A DNA stretch of 64,000 nt from Haemophilus haemolyticus. GTDB taxonomy: Bacteria; Pseudomonadota; Gammaproteobacteria; Enterobacterales; Pasteurellaceae. The translations under genes and the position numbers were made by a program. Shown in pieces: positions 26,214-37,834 of this stretch (positions are counted from its first letter, which is position 1; every line of letters begins with the position of its first letter). Under the pieces are notes generated by a model. It searched no databases. It was not told the DNA's origin and worked only from the letters and a program-made list of their open reading frames with translations. The DNA is taken from contig NZ_CP031240.1 in the NCBI RefSeq assembly GCF_003351405.1, forward strand, positions 1,178,001-1,242,000, given 5' to 3'.

Positions 26214-28337
26214 TCAAAGGTGTTTCACTCTCCGCTTCACTTCTTCTTGTTTTCCCGCATTAAATGGGCGGGCATCAGGGCTGCCTAGATAGCCACATAC
26301 GCGGCGAGTGACAGACACTTTTGTGCTATCGTGATTGCCACATTTCGGGCAAACAAAACCTTTGCTGGTACATTCAAACTCGCCAGTGAAACCACATTCA
26401 TAACATTCGTCAATCGGTGTGTTTGTGCCGTAGTAAGGCACGCGATCGTAGCTATAATCCCACACATCTTCCAATGCTTTTAAGTTGTGTTGAATATTTG
26501 GATATTCACCGTAGCAAATAAAACCGCCGCTAGCGAGTGGGGGATATGCCATTTCAAAATCTAGTTTATCGTAAGGATTCACTTTCTTTTCTACATCTAA
26601 GTGGTAACTATTCGTGTAGTAGCCTTTATCCGTTACCCCTTCAATCACTCCAAATTTTTTGGTGTCTAGACGGCAGAAGCGGTCGCATAAGTTTTCACTT
26701 GGCGTGGAGTAAAGGCTGAAGGCATATCCTGTTTCTTTTTGCCAGCGTTTAACTGCCTCGCTAAGGTGGCGAACAATCGCAATGCCTTTTTCGCGTAATT
26801 GTTCATCATCAAAAATATGTCCTTTGTTATATAGCGCATTAATGGTTTCGTGAATACCGATATAGCCGAGCGAAATAGAGGCGCGTCCATTTTTGAAAAT
26901 TTGTGCCACATTTTCATCCGTTTTTAACCGCACTCCGCATGCGCCTTCCATATAAATAATAGGAGCGACGCGAGCTTTGGTATTCTCAAGGCGGGCAATA
27001 CGTGTCATTAATGCTTTTTTCGCAATAGCCAAACGTTCATCTAAAGTGCGGTAGAAATCTTCTTCGTTTTTAGACTCCAACGCAATACGCGGTAAATTCA
27101 AACTCACTACCCCCAGATTATTACGCCCATCGTGAATTTCGTGGCCGTTTTCTTCGTATGCACCTAAAAAGCTACGGCATCCCATTGGGGCTTTAAAAGA
27201 GCCCGTGACTTTGACAACCTGATCGTAATTGAGAATATCTGGATACATACGTTTTGATGCACATTCCAATGCGAGTTGTTTGATATCGTAATTTGGATCG
27301 CCTTGAGTTTGGTTCAAGCCTTTTTTAATGGTGAAAACAAGTTTTGGGAATACAGGCGTTTTATGATTTTTTCCTAGTCCACGAATACGATTTTTCAAAA
27401 TAGCTTGCTGAATTAAGCGGGATTGCCAGCTTGTACCTAAACCAAAACCAAAGGTCACAAATGGTGTTTGTCCATTCGAAGTATGTAGTGTATTCACTTC
27501 ATATTCTAAAGATTGGAAGGCATCGAAACATTCTTTTTCAATCAATGCTTTTGCATAGCCTTCAACATCAGGCACATTCCATTCTTGGGCATGTTTGAGG
27601 TGTTTTTCGTAACTGATTTGCACATAAGGGGAAAGCACTTCATCAATACGGTTAATGGTTGTGCCACCGTAAATATGGCTGGCGACTTGGGCGATAATTT
27701 GTGCTGTCACTGCCGTTGCGGTGCCGATAGATTTAGGGGGTTCGATTTCCGCATTGCCCATTTTGAAACCATGAGAAAGCATCCCTTCTAAATCAACTAA
27801 CATACAGTTAAACATTGGGAAGAACGGCGCGTAATCTAAATCGTGATAATGAATTTCCCCTTTTTCGTGAGCCTCCACCACATCGCGTGGAAGAATATGG
27901 TGTTTGGCATAATGTTTGGCCATAATCCCGGCAAGCAAATCACGTTGTGTTGGAATCACTTTCGCGTCTTTATTGGCGTTTTCATTAAGTAATTCTACGT
28001 TGCTTTGTTCAATCAAACCTTCAATTTCTTTTGTTAGCTGACTACGTTTTTCTCGCGCTAAATCACGATCATGACGATATTCGATATACGCACGAGCAAC
28101 CTCAGGATAACGACTTGCCATTAATTTATCTTCAACGATTTTTTGAATCTGATTAATATCAATCTCGCCTTGATGATGGGTGAAAATTTCATTGCCTACT
28201 TCTTGCCCAATTTGGTGGCAATAAAATTCATCGGAAATATTGACCGCACTTGCGGCTTTTTTAATGGCATTGATGATACGTTGAATCTCAAATTCCGCAC
28301 GAGAACCATCGCGCTTGATGACCCCAAAGTTACTCAT
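26214..28337 (-). CDS. nrdD: Anaerobic ribonucleoside-triphosphate reductase
   Basis: This class III reductase makes dNTPs during anaerobic growth using a glycyl radical. The ATP-cone (NFGVIKRDGSRAEFE, residues 2-16) is at the N-terminus. The glycyl-radical motif is RRVCGYLGSPDARPFN with Gly near 682, and the zinc CxxC pairs (CYECGFTGEFECTSKGFVCPKCG) precede it. The 707 residues match E. coli NrdD (712). The activase gene nrdG is not adjacent. Three NrdR boxes lie in the upstream region, so NrdR repression is expected. Confidence 0.97.
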   Translation of the reverse strand: MSNFGVIKRDGSRAEFEIQRIINAIKKAASAVNISDEFYCHQIGQEVGNEIFTHHQGEIDINQIQKIVEDKLMASRYPEVARAYIEYRHDRDLAREKRSQLTKEIEGLIEQSNVELLNENANKDAKVIPTQRDLLAGIMAKHYAKHHILPRDVVEAHEKGEIHYHDLDYAPFFPMFNCMLVDLEGMLSHGFKMGNAEIEPPKSIGTATAVTAQIIAQVASHIYGGTTINRIDEVLSPYVQISYEKHLKHAQEWNVPDVEGYAKALIEKECFDAFQSLEYEVNTLHTSNGQTPFVTFGFGLGTSWQSRLIQQAILKNRIRGLGKNHKTPVFPKLVFTIKKGLNQTQGDPNYDIKQLALECASKRMYPDILNYDQVVKVTGSFKAPMGCRSFLGAYEENGHEIHDGRNNLGVVSLNLPRIALESKNEEDFYRTLDERLAIAKKALMTRIARLENTKARVAPIIYMEGACGVRLKTDENVAQIFKNGRASISLGYIGIHETINALYNKGHIFDDEQLREKGIAIVRHLSEAVKRWQKETGYAFSLYSTPSENLCDRFCRLDTKKFGVIEGVTDKGYYTNSYHLDVEKKVNPYDKLDFEMAYPPLASGGFICYGEYPNIQHNLKALEDVWDYSYDRVPYYGTNTPIDECYECGFTGEFECTSKGFVCPKCGNHDSTKVSVTRRVCGYLGSPDARPFNAGKQEEVKRRVKHL

Positions 28338-28344
28338 AATATAG

Positions 28345-28424
28345 CTCCAATATATAGTGTTTTTGAAATGCGGACTGCACTATATATAGATCTAAAAAGA
28401 TAATCAACACACAATATGTAGTGT
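28345..28424 (-). promoter_or_regulatory. three NrdR boxes upstream of nrdD
   Basis: Three 16-bp near-palindromes of the acaCWATATWGtgt type lie at 28345-28360, 28376-28391 and 28409-28424. Their starts are 31 and 33 bp apart, about three helical turns. Two boxes at this spacing are the normal NrdR arrangement; the third is unusual. The first box almost abuts the nrdD ribosome site. Confidence 0.8.
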
Positions 28425-28610
28425 TTTTAGGCATTTTATTGCAAGAGAATTTTGTTAAAGATTGATTTTATTAAAAAAATATCAAATTAAGTTGTTGAGA
28501 ACTTTTCTCAAATATTTTTTGATTTTGTGAGCGAGATCAAAGTTTTTATTTTTAAAACGGAAAGGGAGGGGAAACAATAAAATTAATCATATAATTTTTA
28601 TTGATGGATA
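28425..28610. other. AT-rich gap between grpE and nrdD
   Basis: The gap between the two genes is 317 bp. Besides the NrdR boxes and the grpE terminator I see only a symmetric TTGAGAA-3-TTCTCAA element (28495-28511) and a weak CRP-like sequence (28526-28541). No reading frame of interest is present. Confidence 0.4.
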
Positions 28611-28642
28611 TAAAAAACGGCCGAAAAATCGACCGCTCTTTT
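28611..28642 (-). terminator. terminator of grpE
   Basis: On the minus strand an 8-bp stem with two G-T pairs (28636-28629 with 28624-28617) and a 4-nt loop is followed by six Ts. Confidence 0.72.
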
Positions 28643-28654
28643 TTATCTTATGGC

Positions 28655-29251
28655 TTAAGCGGCCACCATTACCATCGCTGGGCGAATGACTCGACCATTT
28701 AAGGTGTAGCCTTTTTGCAATACTACGCTAATTTGATTGCTTTCAAAGCCTTCAGCAGGTTGCATTGAAATGGCTTGATGTAAGTCAGGATTAAATGTTT
28801 CTCCGACAACACCTACAGCTTCCACACCAAAACGACCAACGGTTGAAACTAATTCTTTTAAGGTCAGTTCTACGCCGTCAAATAAGGCTTTTACGCTTTC
28901 ATCTTCTTTATTTGCTGGAGTAGCAAGGGCACGCTCTAGGTTATCGATAGTATTCAAAATGTCTTTTGAGAATTTTTCCAATGCGAATTTATGTGCTTTT
29001 TCTACGTCTTGTTCAGTTCGACGACGAAGGTTTTCAATTTCAGCACGAGAGCGAAGTAAAATATCCTGTTCTTTGTTTGCTGCTTCTTCTATTTGAGTTT
29101 TTAGCTGCTCTTCAAGTTCTTGCACTCGTGCAATTGCTTCTTCTAAAGGATCAAGTTCTTGAGAAGGCTCTGCTTGTTGTGTTTCTTCCACGACAGAGTC
29201 TTCTTGCTTTTCTACTTCTGGGGTTTCAATTTTTTGTTCTTGTTCTGACAT
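28655..29251 (-). CDS. grpE: GrpE nucleotide exchange factor
   Basis: GrpE promotes ADP release from DnaK in the heat-shock chaperone cycle. The start at 29251 ([16 protein letters not shown]) follows a GGAG site and gives 198 residues; an in-frame ATG 30 bp upstream is less likely. An acidic disordered N-terminus precedes a long coiled coil (about 45-110) that holds [26 protein letters not shown], and the C-terminal beta domain ends [21 protein letters not shown]. It is divergent from nadK. Confidence 0.95.
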   Translation of the reverse strand: MSEQEQKIETPEVEKQEDSVVEETQQAEPSQELDPLEEAIARVQELEEQLKTQIEEAANKEQDILLRSRAEIENLRRRTEQDVEKAHKFALEKFSKDILNTIDNLERALATPANKEDESVKALFDGVELTLKELVSTVGRFGVEAVGVVGETFNPDLHQAISMQPAEGFESNQISVVLQKGYTLNGRVIRPAMVMVAA

Positions 29252-29311
29252 TTTTTTCTCCGTAAATACAAAATTCGCCATAGTCGTTAGCTATAGTCTA
29301 ACAAAAAACTA

Positions 29312-29317
29312 TATAAT
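29312..29317 (+). promoter_or_regulatory. -10 element of nadK
   Basis: A consensus TATAAT lies 35 bp before ATG 29352. A transcript starting near 29324 would exclude the upstream ATG at 29316, which supports the shorter protein. Confidence 0.45.
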
Positions 29318-29351
29318 GACGAAAATGTTAAATTCAAGTGCGGTTTATTTT

Positions 29352-30242
29352 ATGAATAATTTATATCGTTCCTTTAAAACCATTGGGCTTGTAGGAAAAC
29401 CTAGAAATGACATCAACCTACAAATGCACAAAAATTTGTTTCACTGGTTAACGGAACGCGGTTATCAAGTAATGATGGAAAAAGATGTTGCTGAAAAACT
29501 GGGGCTTCCTGCAGAAAATCTTGCAACACTTGATGAAATTGGTTGCCAAGCACAGTTGGTTATCGTGATTGGTGGTGATGGCAATATGTTGGGGCGTGCT
29601 CGCGTATTAGCAAAATATGATATTCCATTGATTGGTATCAACCGTGGTAATTTGGGATTTTTAACAGATATTGACCCGAAAAATGCCTATGCTCAACTTG
29701 AAGCTTGTTTAGAGCGTGGTGAATTCTTTGTGGAAGAACGTTTTTTATTAGAAGCAAAAATTGAGCGTGCAGGTGAAATTGTATCGACAGGTAATGCGGT
29801 GAATGAGGCGGTTATCCACCCTGCGAAAATTGCGCATATGATCGATTTTCATGTATATATCAATGATAAGTTTGCATTTTCCCAACGTTCTGATGGATTA
29901 ATTGTTTCTACTCCAACAGGCTCTACGGCTTATTCTCTTTCCGCTGGTGGACCTATTTTGACACCGAACCTTAATGCCATTGCGCTAGTGCCAATGTTTC
30001 CGCATACATTAACTTCTCGTCCCCTTGTTATTGATGGTGATAGCAAAATATCGATTCGTTTTGCTGAGCATAATACCTCTCAATTGGAAGTGGGTTGTGA
30101 TAGTCAAATAGCCTTACCTTTTACGCCTGATGACGTGGTTCATATTCAAAAAAGTGAGCATAAACTCAGATTGCTTCATCTAAAAAATTATAATTATTAC
30201 AATGTATTAAGTACCAAATTAGGTTGGTTGAAATCATTTTAA
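29352..30242 (+). CDS. nadK: NAD kinase
   Basis: NadK phosphorylates NAD to NADP. The start at 29352 ([20 protein letters not shown]) gives 296 residues. The GGDGN motif ([13 protein letters not shown]) and the conserved [31 protein letters not shown] region are present. An uptake signal lies immediately before the ATG. The gene is divergent from grpE and is followed by recN with its own promoter. Confidence 0.95.
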   Translation: MNNLYRSFKTIGLVGKPRNDINLQMHKNLFHWLTERGYQVMMEKDVAEKLGLPAENLATLDEIGCQAQLVIVIGGDGNMLGRARVLAKYDIPLIGINRGNLGFLTDIDPKNAYAQLEACLERGEFFVEERFLLEAKIERAGEIVSTGNAVNEAVIHPAKIAHMIDFHVYINDKFAFSQRSDGLIVSTPTGSTAYSLSAGGPILTPNLNAIALVPMFPHTLTSRPLVIDGDSKISIRFAEHNTSQLEVGCDSQIALPFTPDDVVHIQKSEHKLRLLHLKNYNYYNVLSTKLGWLKSF

Positions 30243-30300
30243 TTTTTATAAAAAAGCATAGTCGAAGTGTATCGTTAAAACACTGTAAAAAAATCCTTTA

Positions 30301-30316
30301 CTGTAAATTAAATCAG
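30301..30316 (+). promoter_or_regulatory. LexA (SOS) box of recN
   Basis: CTGTAAATTAAATCAG matches the CTG-N10-CAG core of the LexA operator, with TA in front. A possible -35 TTTACT (30297-30302) overlaps it and a -10 TAATAT (30320-30325) follows at 17 bp, so LexA would block the promoter. The recN ATG is 37 bp further on. Confidence 0.75.
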
Positions 30317-30353
30317 TTGTAATATGATTAATATACAGTTAAAGGATTTTGCT

Positions 30354-32030
30354 ATGCTTACTCAACTTACTATCAATAATTTTGCGATTGTTCGCCAGCT
30401 TGATATCGAATTGGCGAAAGGAATGTCTGTTATTACTGGGGAAACTGGTGCTGGAAAATCTATCGCCATTGATGCTTTAGGTTTATGTTTCGGACAGAGA
30501 GTGGAAACCTCAATGGTGCGTGAAGGACAAGAACGTGCAGAAATTTGTGCAACTTTCCAACTAGAATCGAAAAATCCTGCTTATCACTGGTTGAGTGAGC
30601 AAGAATTACAAGATCCAGATAATCCAACTGAATGTATTTTACGTCGCATAATTAATGCAGACGGACGTTCTAAGGCTTTTATTAATAGTACACCAGTATC
30701 CGCTTCCCAATTAAAAGAAATTGGTCAATATCTTGTTCATATTAATGGGCAGCACGCTTCCCAATTATTGCTAAAAAATGACTATCAGCTTCAGTTAGTT
30801 GATAATTTTTCCGCTCATCCTGAATTACTTGTGAAAATGCGTGAAGATTATCAGGCATGGAAAAATCTTCAAAATCAAGTTAAAACCTTTCAACAAAAAG
30901 TGGCAGAAAATGAAGCACGTAAACAACTTTTACAGTATCAAGTGGATGAGTTAGATGAGTTTAACCTTCGACCAAATGAATATTTGGAATTAGAAGATGA
31001 ACAACGTCGTTTATCTAGCAGTGAACAGTTAACTCAACTTTCTCAATCAGCCCTGCAAATTTTAAGTGAAAATGACACGGTAAATATCGATAGCTTGCTT
31101 TATCGTGCGATACAATATATTGATGAATTAGCTGAACTTGATCCGCAATATGCTGAAGTGCAAAGTATGTTGAATGATGCGTTGATTCAAGTGCAAGAAG
31201 CAACCAGTGAAGTGCGAAATTTATCAAGTAATATCGAGCAAGATCCTCAACTTTTACAGGAAATCGAACAAAGAATTAGTCAGACTTTACAACTTGCTCG
31301 TAAACATCAAGTTAAACCTGAAGATCTTGTGGAACATCACAAAAAATTAAAAGCAGAATTAACCGCACTTTTAGATTTTTCTGAAAGTGAAGAGATGTTG
31401 ATTGAGCAAGAAAAACTCGCATTTGAACAAATGCAAGCAACGGCTAAAGCATTAACTGCAAGTCGTCAGCAATCTACAGCTCGCTTAGCGCAGAATGTCA
31501 CACAGTCGATAAAACAACTTGCAATGGAAAATGCTGAATTTTATGTAGAGTTGAATACGGATTTAGATAAAGTAGGATCAAACGGTGCGGATAATGTAAT
31601 TTTTACTTTGCGTAGTAATTTAGGTCAACAACCTCAACCGTTAGCTAAAATTGCCTCTGGTGGTGAGCTTTCTCGTATTTCTTTAGCGATTCAAGTTTTA
31701 ACTTCTGATCAATCGGCTATTCCAACGTTAATTTTCGATGAAGTGGACGTGGGCATTAGCGGAAAAACAGCCAGTGTTGTCGGAAAACTTTTACGTCAAT
31801 TAAGTGAACGTTGCCAAGTATTATGCGTAACCCACTTGCCACAGGTTGCTTGTCATGGCCACCATCAGTTCAATGTAGAAAAATTTACTGTGGATAATAA
31901 AACCGAAACACAAATGACCGCACTTTCACAAGCTGAACGTGTACCAGCCTTGGCAAGACTCTTGGGCGGAAGTGAAATTACAGAATTAGCCTTAGCCAAT
32001 GCACAGGAAATGTTAGATTTAGTTCATTAA
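30354..32030 (+). CDS. recN: DNA repair protein RecN
   Basis: RecN is an SMC-like ATPase for double-strand break repair. The start at 30354 (MLTQLTINNFAIVRQLDIE) has an AAAGGA site and gives 558 residues. Walker A is GETGAGKS (about 29-36). Two long coiled-coil arms span about residues 150-370, and the signature SGGELSRISLAIQVL with Walker B TLIFDEVDVG lies near 450-480. An in-frame ATG 30 bp upstream would start before the -10 and is rejected. An SOS box controls the promoter. Confidence 0.96.
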   Translation: MLTQLTINNFAIVRQLDIELAKGMSVITGETGAGKSIAIDALGLCFGQRVETSMVREGQERAEICATFQLESKNPAYHWLSEQELQDPDNPTECILRRIINADGRSKAFINSTPVSASQLKEIGQYLVHINGQHASQLLLKNDYQLQLVDNFSAHPELLVKMREDYQAWKNLQNQVKTFQQKVAENEARKQLLQYQVDELDEFNLRPNEYLELEDEQRRLSSSEQLTQLSQSALQILSENDTVNIDSLLYRAIQYIDELAELDPQYAEVQSMLNDALIQVQEATSEVRNLSSNIEQDPQLLQEIEQRISQTLQLARKHQVKPEDLVEHHKKLKAELTALLDFSESEEMLIEQEKLAFEQMQATAKALTASRQQSTARLAQNVTQSIKQLAMENAEFYVELNTDLDKVGSNGADNVIFTLRSNLGQQPQPLAKIASGGELSRISLAIQVLTSDQSAIPTLIFDEVDVGISGKTASVVGKLLRQLSERCQVLCVTHLPQVACHGHHQFNVEKFTVDNKTETQMTALSQAERVPALARLLGGSEITELALANAQEMLDLVH

Positions 32031-32053
32031 AATGGGATTTAATTACTATTTTA

Positions 32054-34996
32054 TCAACTAAATAGCTTATCCCAAAATGTTTGAATAAATGACCGCTCTT
32101 TGACAAATTCAGTTTCATCCACAACGGAGGATTTTCCTATCAAATTCAAATGGTGAATAGCATTGCGTAAATCGACATAACATTGTTTTAAGGTATCGCA
32201 GTCTGTTTGGCTAAGAATTTGAGCCTCTGCCATATCATCGAAAATACGTACGTTGTCTGACCATTTTGTTAGTTGTGGGTTTTGCGGAGCATTGGCAAGC
32301 ATTAAATATTGAGCGATAAATTCAATGTCAGTGATACCTCCGCGATCTGTTTTAAGATTAAATTCACCATCTTTTGAATGGGATAAATGTGTGAACATTT
32401 TTTCTCGCATCTCCACAACATCTCGCTTTAATTGCTCAATATCTCGTGATGCAGAAAGTACTTGTTGGCGGATATGCTCAAATTTAGCTTTAAGAGATGA
32501 TTCACCAAATACAGGGCGAGCACGCACAAGCGCTTGTTTTTCCCATGTCCAAGCTTCATTTAATTGATAATGGGAAAATGCAGAAAGAGAGCAGCCAATT
32601 AAGCCAGCATCGCCAGAAGGGCGAAGGCGCATATCTGCCTCATAAAGTACGCCAGCGGAAGTATTTATGCTAAAAATACTTACAATCTTTTGTGCCAAGC
32701 GTAGGTAAAATTGATTGCTATCAATCACTTTTTTGCCACCTATTGTTTGACTTTCTACGGCATCGTACAAAAATACGAGGTCTAAATCGGATTTATAACC
32801 GAGTTCAATACCACCCAGTTTTCCATAACCAATCACTAAAAATCCTTTTTCATCATTTTGTAAATGTTCAGGTACGCCAAATCTAGATGAAACTTGTTTC
32901 CAAGCTAGATTCACAACGACTTCAATAATCGCTTCGGCAAGATAGGTTAAATGATCGCTTACCTTCATCACCGGTAATGCCCCCAAAATATCTGCTGCGG
33001 CCACTTTTAATAGGGTTGCTTGTTTAAATTGACGTAAAGCATCAATAAGCTGCTCTTCATCATCTGGTGGTAAACGAAGCAAATATTGGTGTAACTCCGC
33101 AGGATATTGGGTAAATGGCAACGGATGGCGTAGCGCTTCTGTATTAAGCAATTCATCTAGTAAGATAGGGTGGCGAGCCAGTTGTTCTGAAATAAGTTGA
33201 GACTGTGCACAAAGCTCAATAACTTGCTGAAGTGCACGAGGATTTTCCAATAATAATTCTAAATAAGTCGTGCGACTCGAAATTTTTTCAATAATGTTCA
33301 GAATTCGGGGGAGCAAAGTGCGGTAATTTTCTTGTTCAAAAATGAGTGCAAGTACTATTGGCATTAAATGGCTCAAAACATCACGCCCACGGGAACCAAT
33401 CACTCTGTGATTTAGGCTGTCTTTGAATTGAGCAAGCTTTTCTAAAACGTCATCAATATTATTTTCTGATACACCACTCTCTAATAATGTCTGTTCAATA
33501 TCCTCAAAATCTGTTTCTAAAAAATCTTGCCATTGGCTATCAGTTTGTGAAGGCTCATCTTGCTCATCACCGATTAATTGAGTAAATACTGCCCGTACTT
33601 TTTCTTGTTTTAGTTGCAAAGTGCGGTAAAAATCGTCCCAATTTTCTATTGGATAATGTTTTTCAATGGTTTGATTATTTTCATTTAAACAGGTGAATGT
33701 TTTACATGTCTCGACTAAACGAATTTGATCTATTTCATCGGTTGGTAGTGTTTGAGTTTGTTGATCGTTAATTGCTTGTAGAATGTTTTCTACGCGGCGT
33801 AAAAAAATATAACTTTCACGTAAATCGTGGAATTGTTGCTCGGTAATTAATCCTAGTTTGGTAATTTCAGGCAAGATCTTTAATAGTGAATGTTGTTGCA
33901 GATTGATTTCTCGCCCGCCTCGAATGAGTTGAAAAACTTGCACGATAAATTCGACTTCACGAATCCCCCCTGCACCCAATTTAATATTATCTTTTAAACC
34001 ACGACGGCGTATTTCTCGCTCAATTTTGCCTTTCATTTCGCGTAAAGATTGAATCACACTAAAGTCAATATAGCGACGATACACAAAGGGGCGTAACATT
34101 TTTTGCAATTTAGATACGTTGGGATCCTTTGTTTGTGCGCCCAATACTCGCCCTTTAATCATTGCATAGCGTTCCCAATCTCGACCTTGATCTTGATAAT
34201 ATTGTTCCATTGCCGCAAAGCTGAGAACAAGCGCACCGCTGTCACCAAATGGGCGCAAGCGCATATCGGTTCGATACACAAAACCATCAGAGGTAAATTC
34301 ATCTAAGGCAGAAATAAGGCGTTGTCCTAAACGCGTAAAAAATTTTCCATTATCCACAGAACGTCGAGCATTCGTATTCTCAATGGACGTTTCCCCTTGT
34401 GATGGATAAGTGAAAATTAAATCAATATCCGAGGAAAAATTGAGTTCAAAGCCACCTAGTTTCCCCATTCCTAGGATATAAAGTTGTTGCGGATTACCTT
34501 GTTCATCGATTGGCGTACCCATTTCCGCACAGGCTTGATGATAAAGCCAATCTCGGGCAGCGATAATTAAACTTTCTGCAAGTTGTGAAAGCTGAACAAA
34601 AATTTCTTCTACAGTGGCAAGATTCAAACTTTGACAAAAACTTAATTTTGCCATTTCGGTGTTACGGAATTGGCGTAATATTTGATAGAGTGCCGTTTCG
34701 TCATGAACATTGGCTAACTCTTTATTCAAACGTTCAGTATAGGCAGAGCAATCTGCAAAACAGGGCGATTTTTCCCACCATGGTTTCACTAAGTGCGGGT
34801 ATTTTTGCAAGACTTTTTCCACAAAGTCAGACATTGCCATAGCATAGCCTAATTGATACACAGGCAGTTCAGGATGATTTGAATTTTGTTGAATAGCTTC
34901 GTGAATTTCTTCTGGGGAAAGTTCTGGAAAAGATTGGCACAGGATTGTGCCAAGAGATTGTAATTTTTGTTCAATGAGGGCAGAAAGTGCGGTCAT
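32054..34996 (-). CDS. glnE: Bifunctional glutamine synthetase adenylyltransferase
   Basis: GlnE adds or removes AMP on glutamine synthetase according to nitrogen status. The 980 residues hold two nucleotidyltransferase domains. One has [20 protein letters not shown] (about residues 175-194), the other [20 protein letters not shown] (about 685-704), each with the GS/DxD metal motif. The N-terminal domain is the deadenylylase (removase), the C-terminal one the adenylylase. It is convergent with recN across a 23-bp gap without a visible terminator and precedes miaA's stop by 5 bp in the same orientation after miaA. Confidence 0.95.
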   Translation of the reverse strand: MTALSALIEQKLQSLGTILCQSFPELSPEEIHEAIQQNSNHPELPVYQLGYAMAMSDFVEKVLQKYPHLVKPWWEKSPCFADCSAYTERLNKELANVHDETALYQILRQFRNTEMAKLSFCQSLNLATVEEIFVQLSQLAESLIIAARDWLYHQACAEMGTPIDEQGNPQQLYILGMGKLGGFELNFSSDIDLIFTYPSQGETSIENTNARRSVDNGKFFTRLGQRLISALDEFTSDGFVYRTDMRLRPFGDSGALVLSFAAMEQYYQDQGRDWERYAMIKGRVLGAQTKDPNVSKLQKMLRPFVYRRYIDFSVIQSLREMKGKIEREIRRRGLKDNIKLGAGGIREVEFIVQVFQLIRGGREINLQQHSLLKILPEITKLGLITEQQFHDLRESYIFLRRVENILQAINDQQTQTLPTDEIDQIRLVETCKTFTCLNENNQTIEKHYPIENWDDFYRTLQLKQEKVRAVFTQLIGDEQDEPSQTDSQWQDFLETDFEDIEQTLLESGVSENNIDDVLEKLAQFKDSLNHRVIGSRGRDVLSHLMPIVLALIFEQENYRTLLPRILNIIEKISSRTTYLELLLENPRALQQVIELCAQSQLISEQLARHPILLDELLNTEALRHPLPFTQYPAELHQYLLRLPPDDEEQLIDALRQFKQATLLKVAAADILGALPVMKVSDHLTYLAEAIIEVVVNLAWKQVSSRFGVPEHLQNDEKGFLVIGYGKLGGIELGYKSDLDLVFLYDAVESQTIGGKKVIDSNQFYLRLAQKIVSIFSINTSAGVLYEADMRLRPSGDAGLIGCSLSAFSHYQLNEAWTWEKQALVRARPVFGESSLKAKFEHIRQQVLSASRDIEQLKRDVVEMREKMFTHLSHSKDGEFNLKTDRGGITDIEFIAQYLMLANAPQNPQLTKWSDNVRIFDDMAEAQILSQTDCDTLKQCYVDLRNAIHHLNLIGKSSVVDETEFVKERSFIQTFWDKLFS

Positions 34997-35001
34997 TTTT
35001 T

Positions 35002-35937
35002 CTAACCTTTTTGATAGGAATCTAAGTGATGTAATATGGTTTCTTTCGCTTGTTGAGGTTGTAAACTATCTAGCCATTGTATTGGCGTTTTCCAACCGCG
35101 TAGCCAAGTGAGCTGGCGTTTTGCAAGTTGGCGAGTTGCGCAAATACCACGGAAAATCATTTCCTCGTGATCGTAATCGCCTTGTAAATATTCCCACATT
35201 TGACGGTAGCCCACGCAGCGAATTGACGGTAGATTAATATTTAAATCACCACGCGCATAAAGTTTTTCCACTTCTGCTTGAAAGCCTAATTCAATCATTT
35301 TATGAAAGCGTTGTTCAATGCGCTCATGCAAAATATGACGATCTTGCGGCGCAATTGAAAATTGCACAAAATCATAAGGCAAGGCTTCGCCTTTTTCTTC
35401 CGTCAGTTCTGTGAGTGATTTTCCTGTGATGTAAAAAACTTCTAAAGCACGATTGATTCGTTGAGAATCACTTGGATTTATTCGGGCGGCAGAAATGGGA
35501 TCGATTTTGGTGAGTTCTGTATGCAATGCTGCCCAACCTTGTTGAGCTGCTTTTTGTTCGATCTCTGCACGAATATTTTCATCAGCAGAAGGCAAGGGAG
35601 AAAGCCCTTCGATTAAGGCTTTATAATACAACATCGTGCCGCCCACTAATAATGGAATTTTGCCTTGTGCAGTAATATCCGCCATTTCGCGTAGTGCATC
35701 ATCGCGGAAATTCATTGCGGAATAGCTTTCTGATGGATCTAAAATATCAATCAAACGGTGAGGCGCAAGGGCAAGTTCTTCTTTTGATGGTTTCGCTGTG
35801 CCAATATCCATTCCTTTATAAATGAGCGCTGAATCCACACTAATCACTTCGACTGGAAGTGAGCTTCGTAGTTGAATGGCTAAATCTGTTTTACCTGAGG
35901 CTGTTGGGCCCATTAAAAAAATTGCGGTTGGTTTCAT
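35002..35937 (-). CDS. miaA: tRNA dimethylallyltransferase
   Basis: MiaA prenylates A37 of tRNAs that read UNN codons. The P-loop is [11 protein letters not shown] (about 10-20). [38 protein letters not shown] and [20 protein letters not shown] are all family signatures, and [16 protein letters not shown] lies near the tRNA-binding region. The length is 311 residues. It is 7 bp after mutL, an order conserved in gamma-proteobacteria (mutL-miaA), and 5 bp before glnE. Confidence 0.96.
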   Translation of the reverse strand: MKPTAIFLMGPTASGKTDLAIQLRSSLPVEVISVDSALIYKGMDIGTAKPSKEELALAPHRLIDILDPSESYSAMNFRDDALREMADITAQGKIPLLVGGTMLYYKALIEGLSPLPSADENIRAEIEQKAAQQGWAALHTELTKIDPISAARINPSDSQRINRALEVFYITGKSLTELTEEKGEALPYDFVQFSIAPQDRHILHERIEQRFHKMIELGFQAEVEKLYARGDLNINLPSIRCVGYRQMWEYLQGDYDHEEMIFRGICATRQLAKRQLTWLRGWKTPIQWLDSLQPQQAKETILHHLDSYQKG

Positions 35938-35944
35938 GAAGAAT

Positions 35945-37834
35945 CTAAATTTCGTCTAATAAAGGCTGCCAATTAACGGGTTTGAGTAATTGAGTGAATG
36001 CCGTGCGATTCGTTTGCGTGAGTAAACGTTCCGTCTCGCTTAATAAATTGAGTGCATCTGCTAAAGCATTAAAGGTTTTACATTCTAATTGTGCGCAAAG
36101 TGCGGTTAAAAATGGTGATGAATGTTCATCTCTAGTCAGCATTGCTATCACGCATTTTTGTAGATTTTGTGTGCGTAATACACTTGGCACTTTATTTAAG
36201 GTTAAGCGTAATTGTGCTTGATTTTCGATAAATTCAAAGCCGATTTTTTTGAAATCAGCCGAATGGTGTTGCCATGCTTGAAATTGTGATTCAGTTAAGC
36301 GGAACACGATGGGAATCAACAATGGCTGTTGTTCAATGTATATTTGTTTTAACGCTAGTTGCCATTGCAAGCGTTGTAATTTTTCCAATGAAAGCAAAAA
36401 GAAATCTTGGTTTTGTTGTAATAACAACGCGCGATTTTCAATAAGTGAAAGGGCGCGTAGATGTGATGAGCACTCAATTATTTCAGTTGAGATGATTTTA
36501 ACTGTATCTGAAATATTTTGTTGTGCTGTATTCGATATATCCTTTTGCTCTGTAGGCGGTAATGTACGTAACAATTCACCATATAAACGTTGCTCAGTTT
36601 TACTCGGTACATCAGAACGGTAATCTCGATAACCAGTGCTTACATGATTTGGCAACACTGGTGTATTAGAAAAGTGCGGTAGATTTTGCTGTGATTTCTC
36701 ATGATATTGTGGCGCAAAGATATTTTGCCCCGCAGCTGCACGATTAGGACGAATGCTATAATTCGGTTGGGGTTCACGCACCGTATTTTCTTCGGGATTT
36801 TCTACCGCACTTGGCTCTGTGTGCCAATTAAGTTGTTCTTGATTGTTTAGCGCATGACTGATGCCTTCGTAAATAAAATCATGAATGAGGCGTTGTTGGT
36901 GAAAGCGCACTTCATGTTTGGTTGGATGAACATTGACATCCACATCATGCGGGTTTAAGTCAATAAACAACACAAATGCAGGATAAGCATCGGTTGGTAA
37001 ATATTGTGCATAGGCTTGTCGAATAGCATGGCTGATCACTTTATCTCTCACCATTCGACCATTAATATAGCAATAACTTAAATCATTTTGAGTTCGGCTA
37101 AAATTTGGTGTGGCTACCCAGCCCGATAAGTGTAAATCATCGTGTTTCCAATCAATTCGTAAGGCATTTTTGACAAAATCATCCCCGCAAATAGCGGCGA
37201 TACGTTTTAGTTGCTGATTGAGCTCTTCAGCAGGACGATATTGACGGATAATTTTCCCATTATTCGTTAGCGTAAATGCCGTATTGAATTTTGTTAAAGC
37301 AATGCGGCGAATGACTTCATCAATATGCGCAAATTCTGTTTTATCTGTGCGCAAAAATTTTCGGCGGGCTGGTGTGTTGAAAAAAAGATTGGCAACTTCA
37401 ACTGTTGTGCCGATAGGATGTGATGCGGGTTTGATTGTAGTTTCCATATCACGGCCTTGTGCATAAACTTGCCAAGCTTCAGTTTGCTCTGCTGTGCGAG
37501 AGGTGAGCGTTAAGCGTGATACCGAGCTGATACTTGCCAATGCTTCGCCTCTAAAACCCAAACTTAAAATGGCTTCTAGATCGTCAAGATCGGCTATTTT
37601 ACTCGTAGCATGTCGGGCTAACGCCAGGCTTAATTCTTCTTTTGGAATACCACATCCATTGTCACGAATTCGGATTAAATTTGCTCCACCATTTTCGATA
37701 TCGATTTGGATTTTATTTGCACCTGCATCAAGGCTATTTTCCACTAATTCTTTCACCACAGACGCAGGGCGTTCTACCACTTCACCGGCAGCAATTTGGT
37801 TAGCAAGTTGTGGGGAAAGAATTTTAATTGGCAT
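35945..37834 (-). CDS. mutL: DNA mismatch repair protein MutL
   Basis: MutL links MutS recognition to MutH incision. The GHKL ATPase has [13 protein letters not shown] (about 28-40), [11 protein letters not shown], and [16 protein letters not shown]; the DNA-binding channel motif GRMVRDK is present. A flexible Gln/Asn/Pro-rich linker (about 330-440) leads to a C-terminal dimerisation domain without the endonuclease DQHA-type motif, as expected for organisms with MutH. The 629 residues are normal. Its ATG follows the amiB stop codon directly. Confidence 0.96.
   Translation of the reverse strand: MPIKILSPQLANQIAAGEVVERPASVVKELVENSLDAGANKIQIDIENGGANLIRIRDNGCGIPKEELSLALARHATSKIADLDDLEAILSLGFRGEALASISSVSRLTLTSRTAEQTEAWQVYAQGRDMETTIKPASHPIGTTVEVANLFFNTPARRKFLRTDKTEFAHIDEVIRRIALTKFNTAFTLTNNGKIIRQYRPAEELNQQLKRIAAICGDDFVKNALRIDWKHDDLHLSGWVATPNFSRTQNDLSYCYINGRMVRDKVISHAIRQAYAQYLPTDAYPAFVLFIDLNPHDVDVNVHPTKHEVRFHQQRLIHDFIYEGISHALNNQEQLNWHTEPSAVENPEENTVREPQPNYSIRPNRAAAGQNIFAPQYHEKSQQNLPHFSNTPVLPNHVSTGYRDYRSDVPSKTEQRLYGELLRTLPPTEQKDISNTAQQNISDTVKIISTEIIECSSHLRALSLIENRALLLQQNQDFFLLSLEKLQRLQWQLALKQIYIEQQPLLIPIVFRLTESQFQAWQHHSADFKKIGFEFIENQAQLRLTLNKVPSVLRTQNLQKCVIAMLTRDEHSSPFLTALCAQLECKTFNALADALNLLSETERLLTQTNRTAFTQLLKPVNWQPLLDEI

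Noticed and set aside
28495-28511. FNR-like TTGAG...CTCAA dyad before nrdD
   Set aside because: The spacing between half-sites is 7 bp instead of 4, so it is not an FNR site.
28526-28541. CRP-like TGTGA-N6-TCAAA before nrdD
   Set aside because: One half is weak and the site is nearly 200 bp from the start codon, in AT-rich DNA where chance matches are common.
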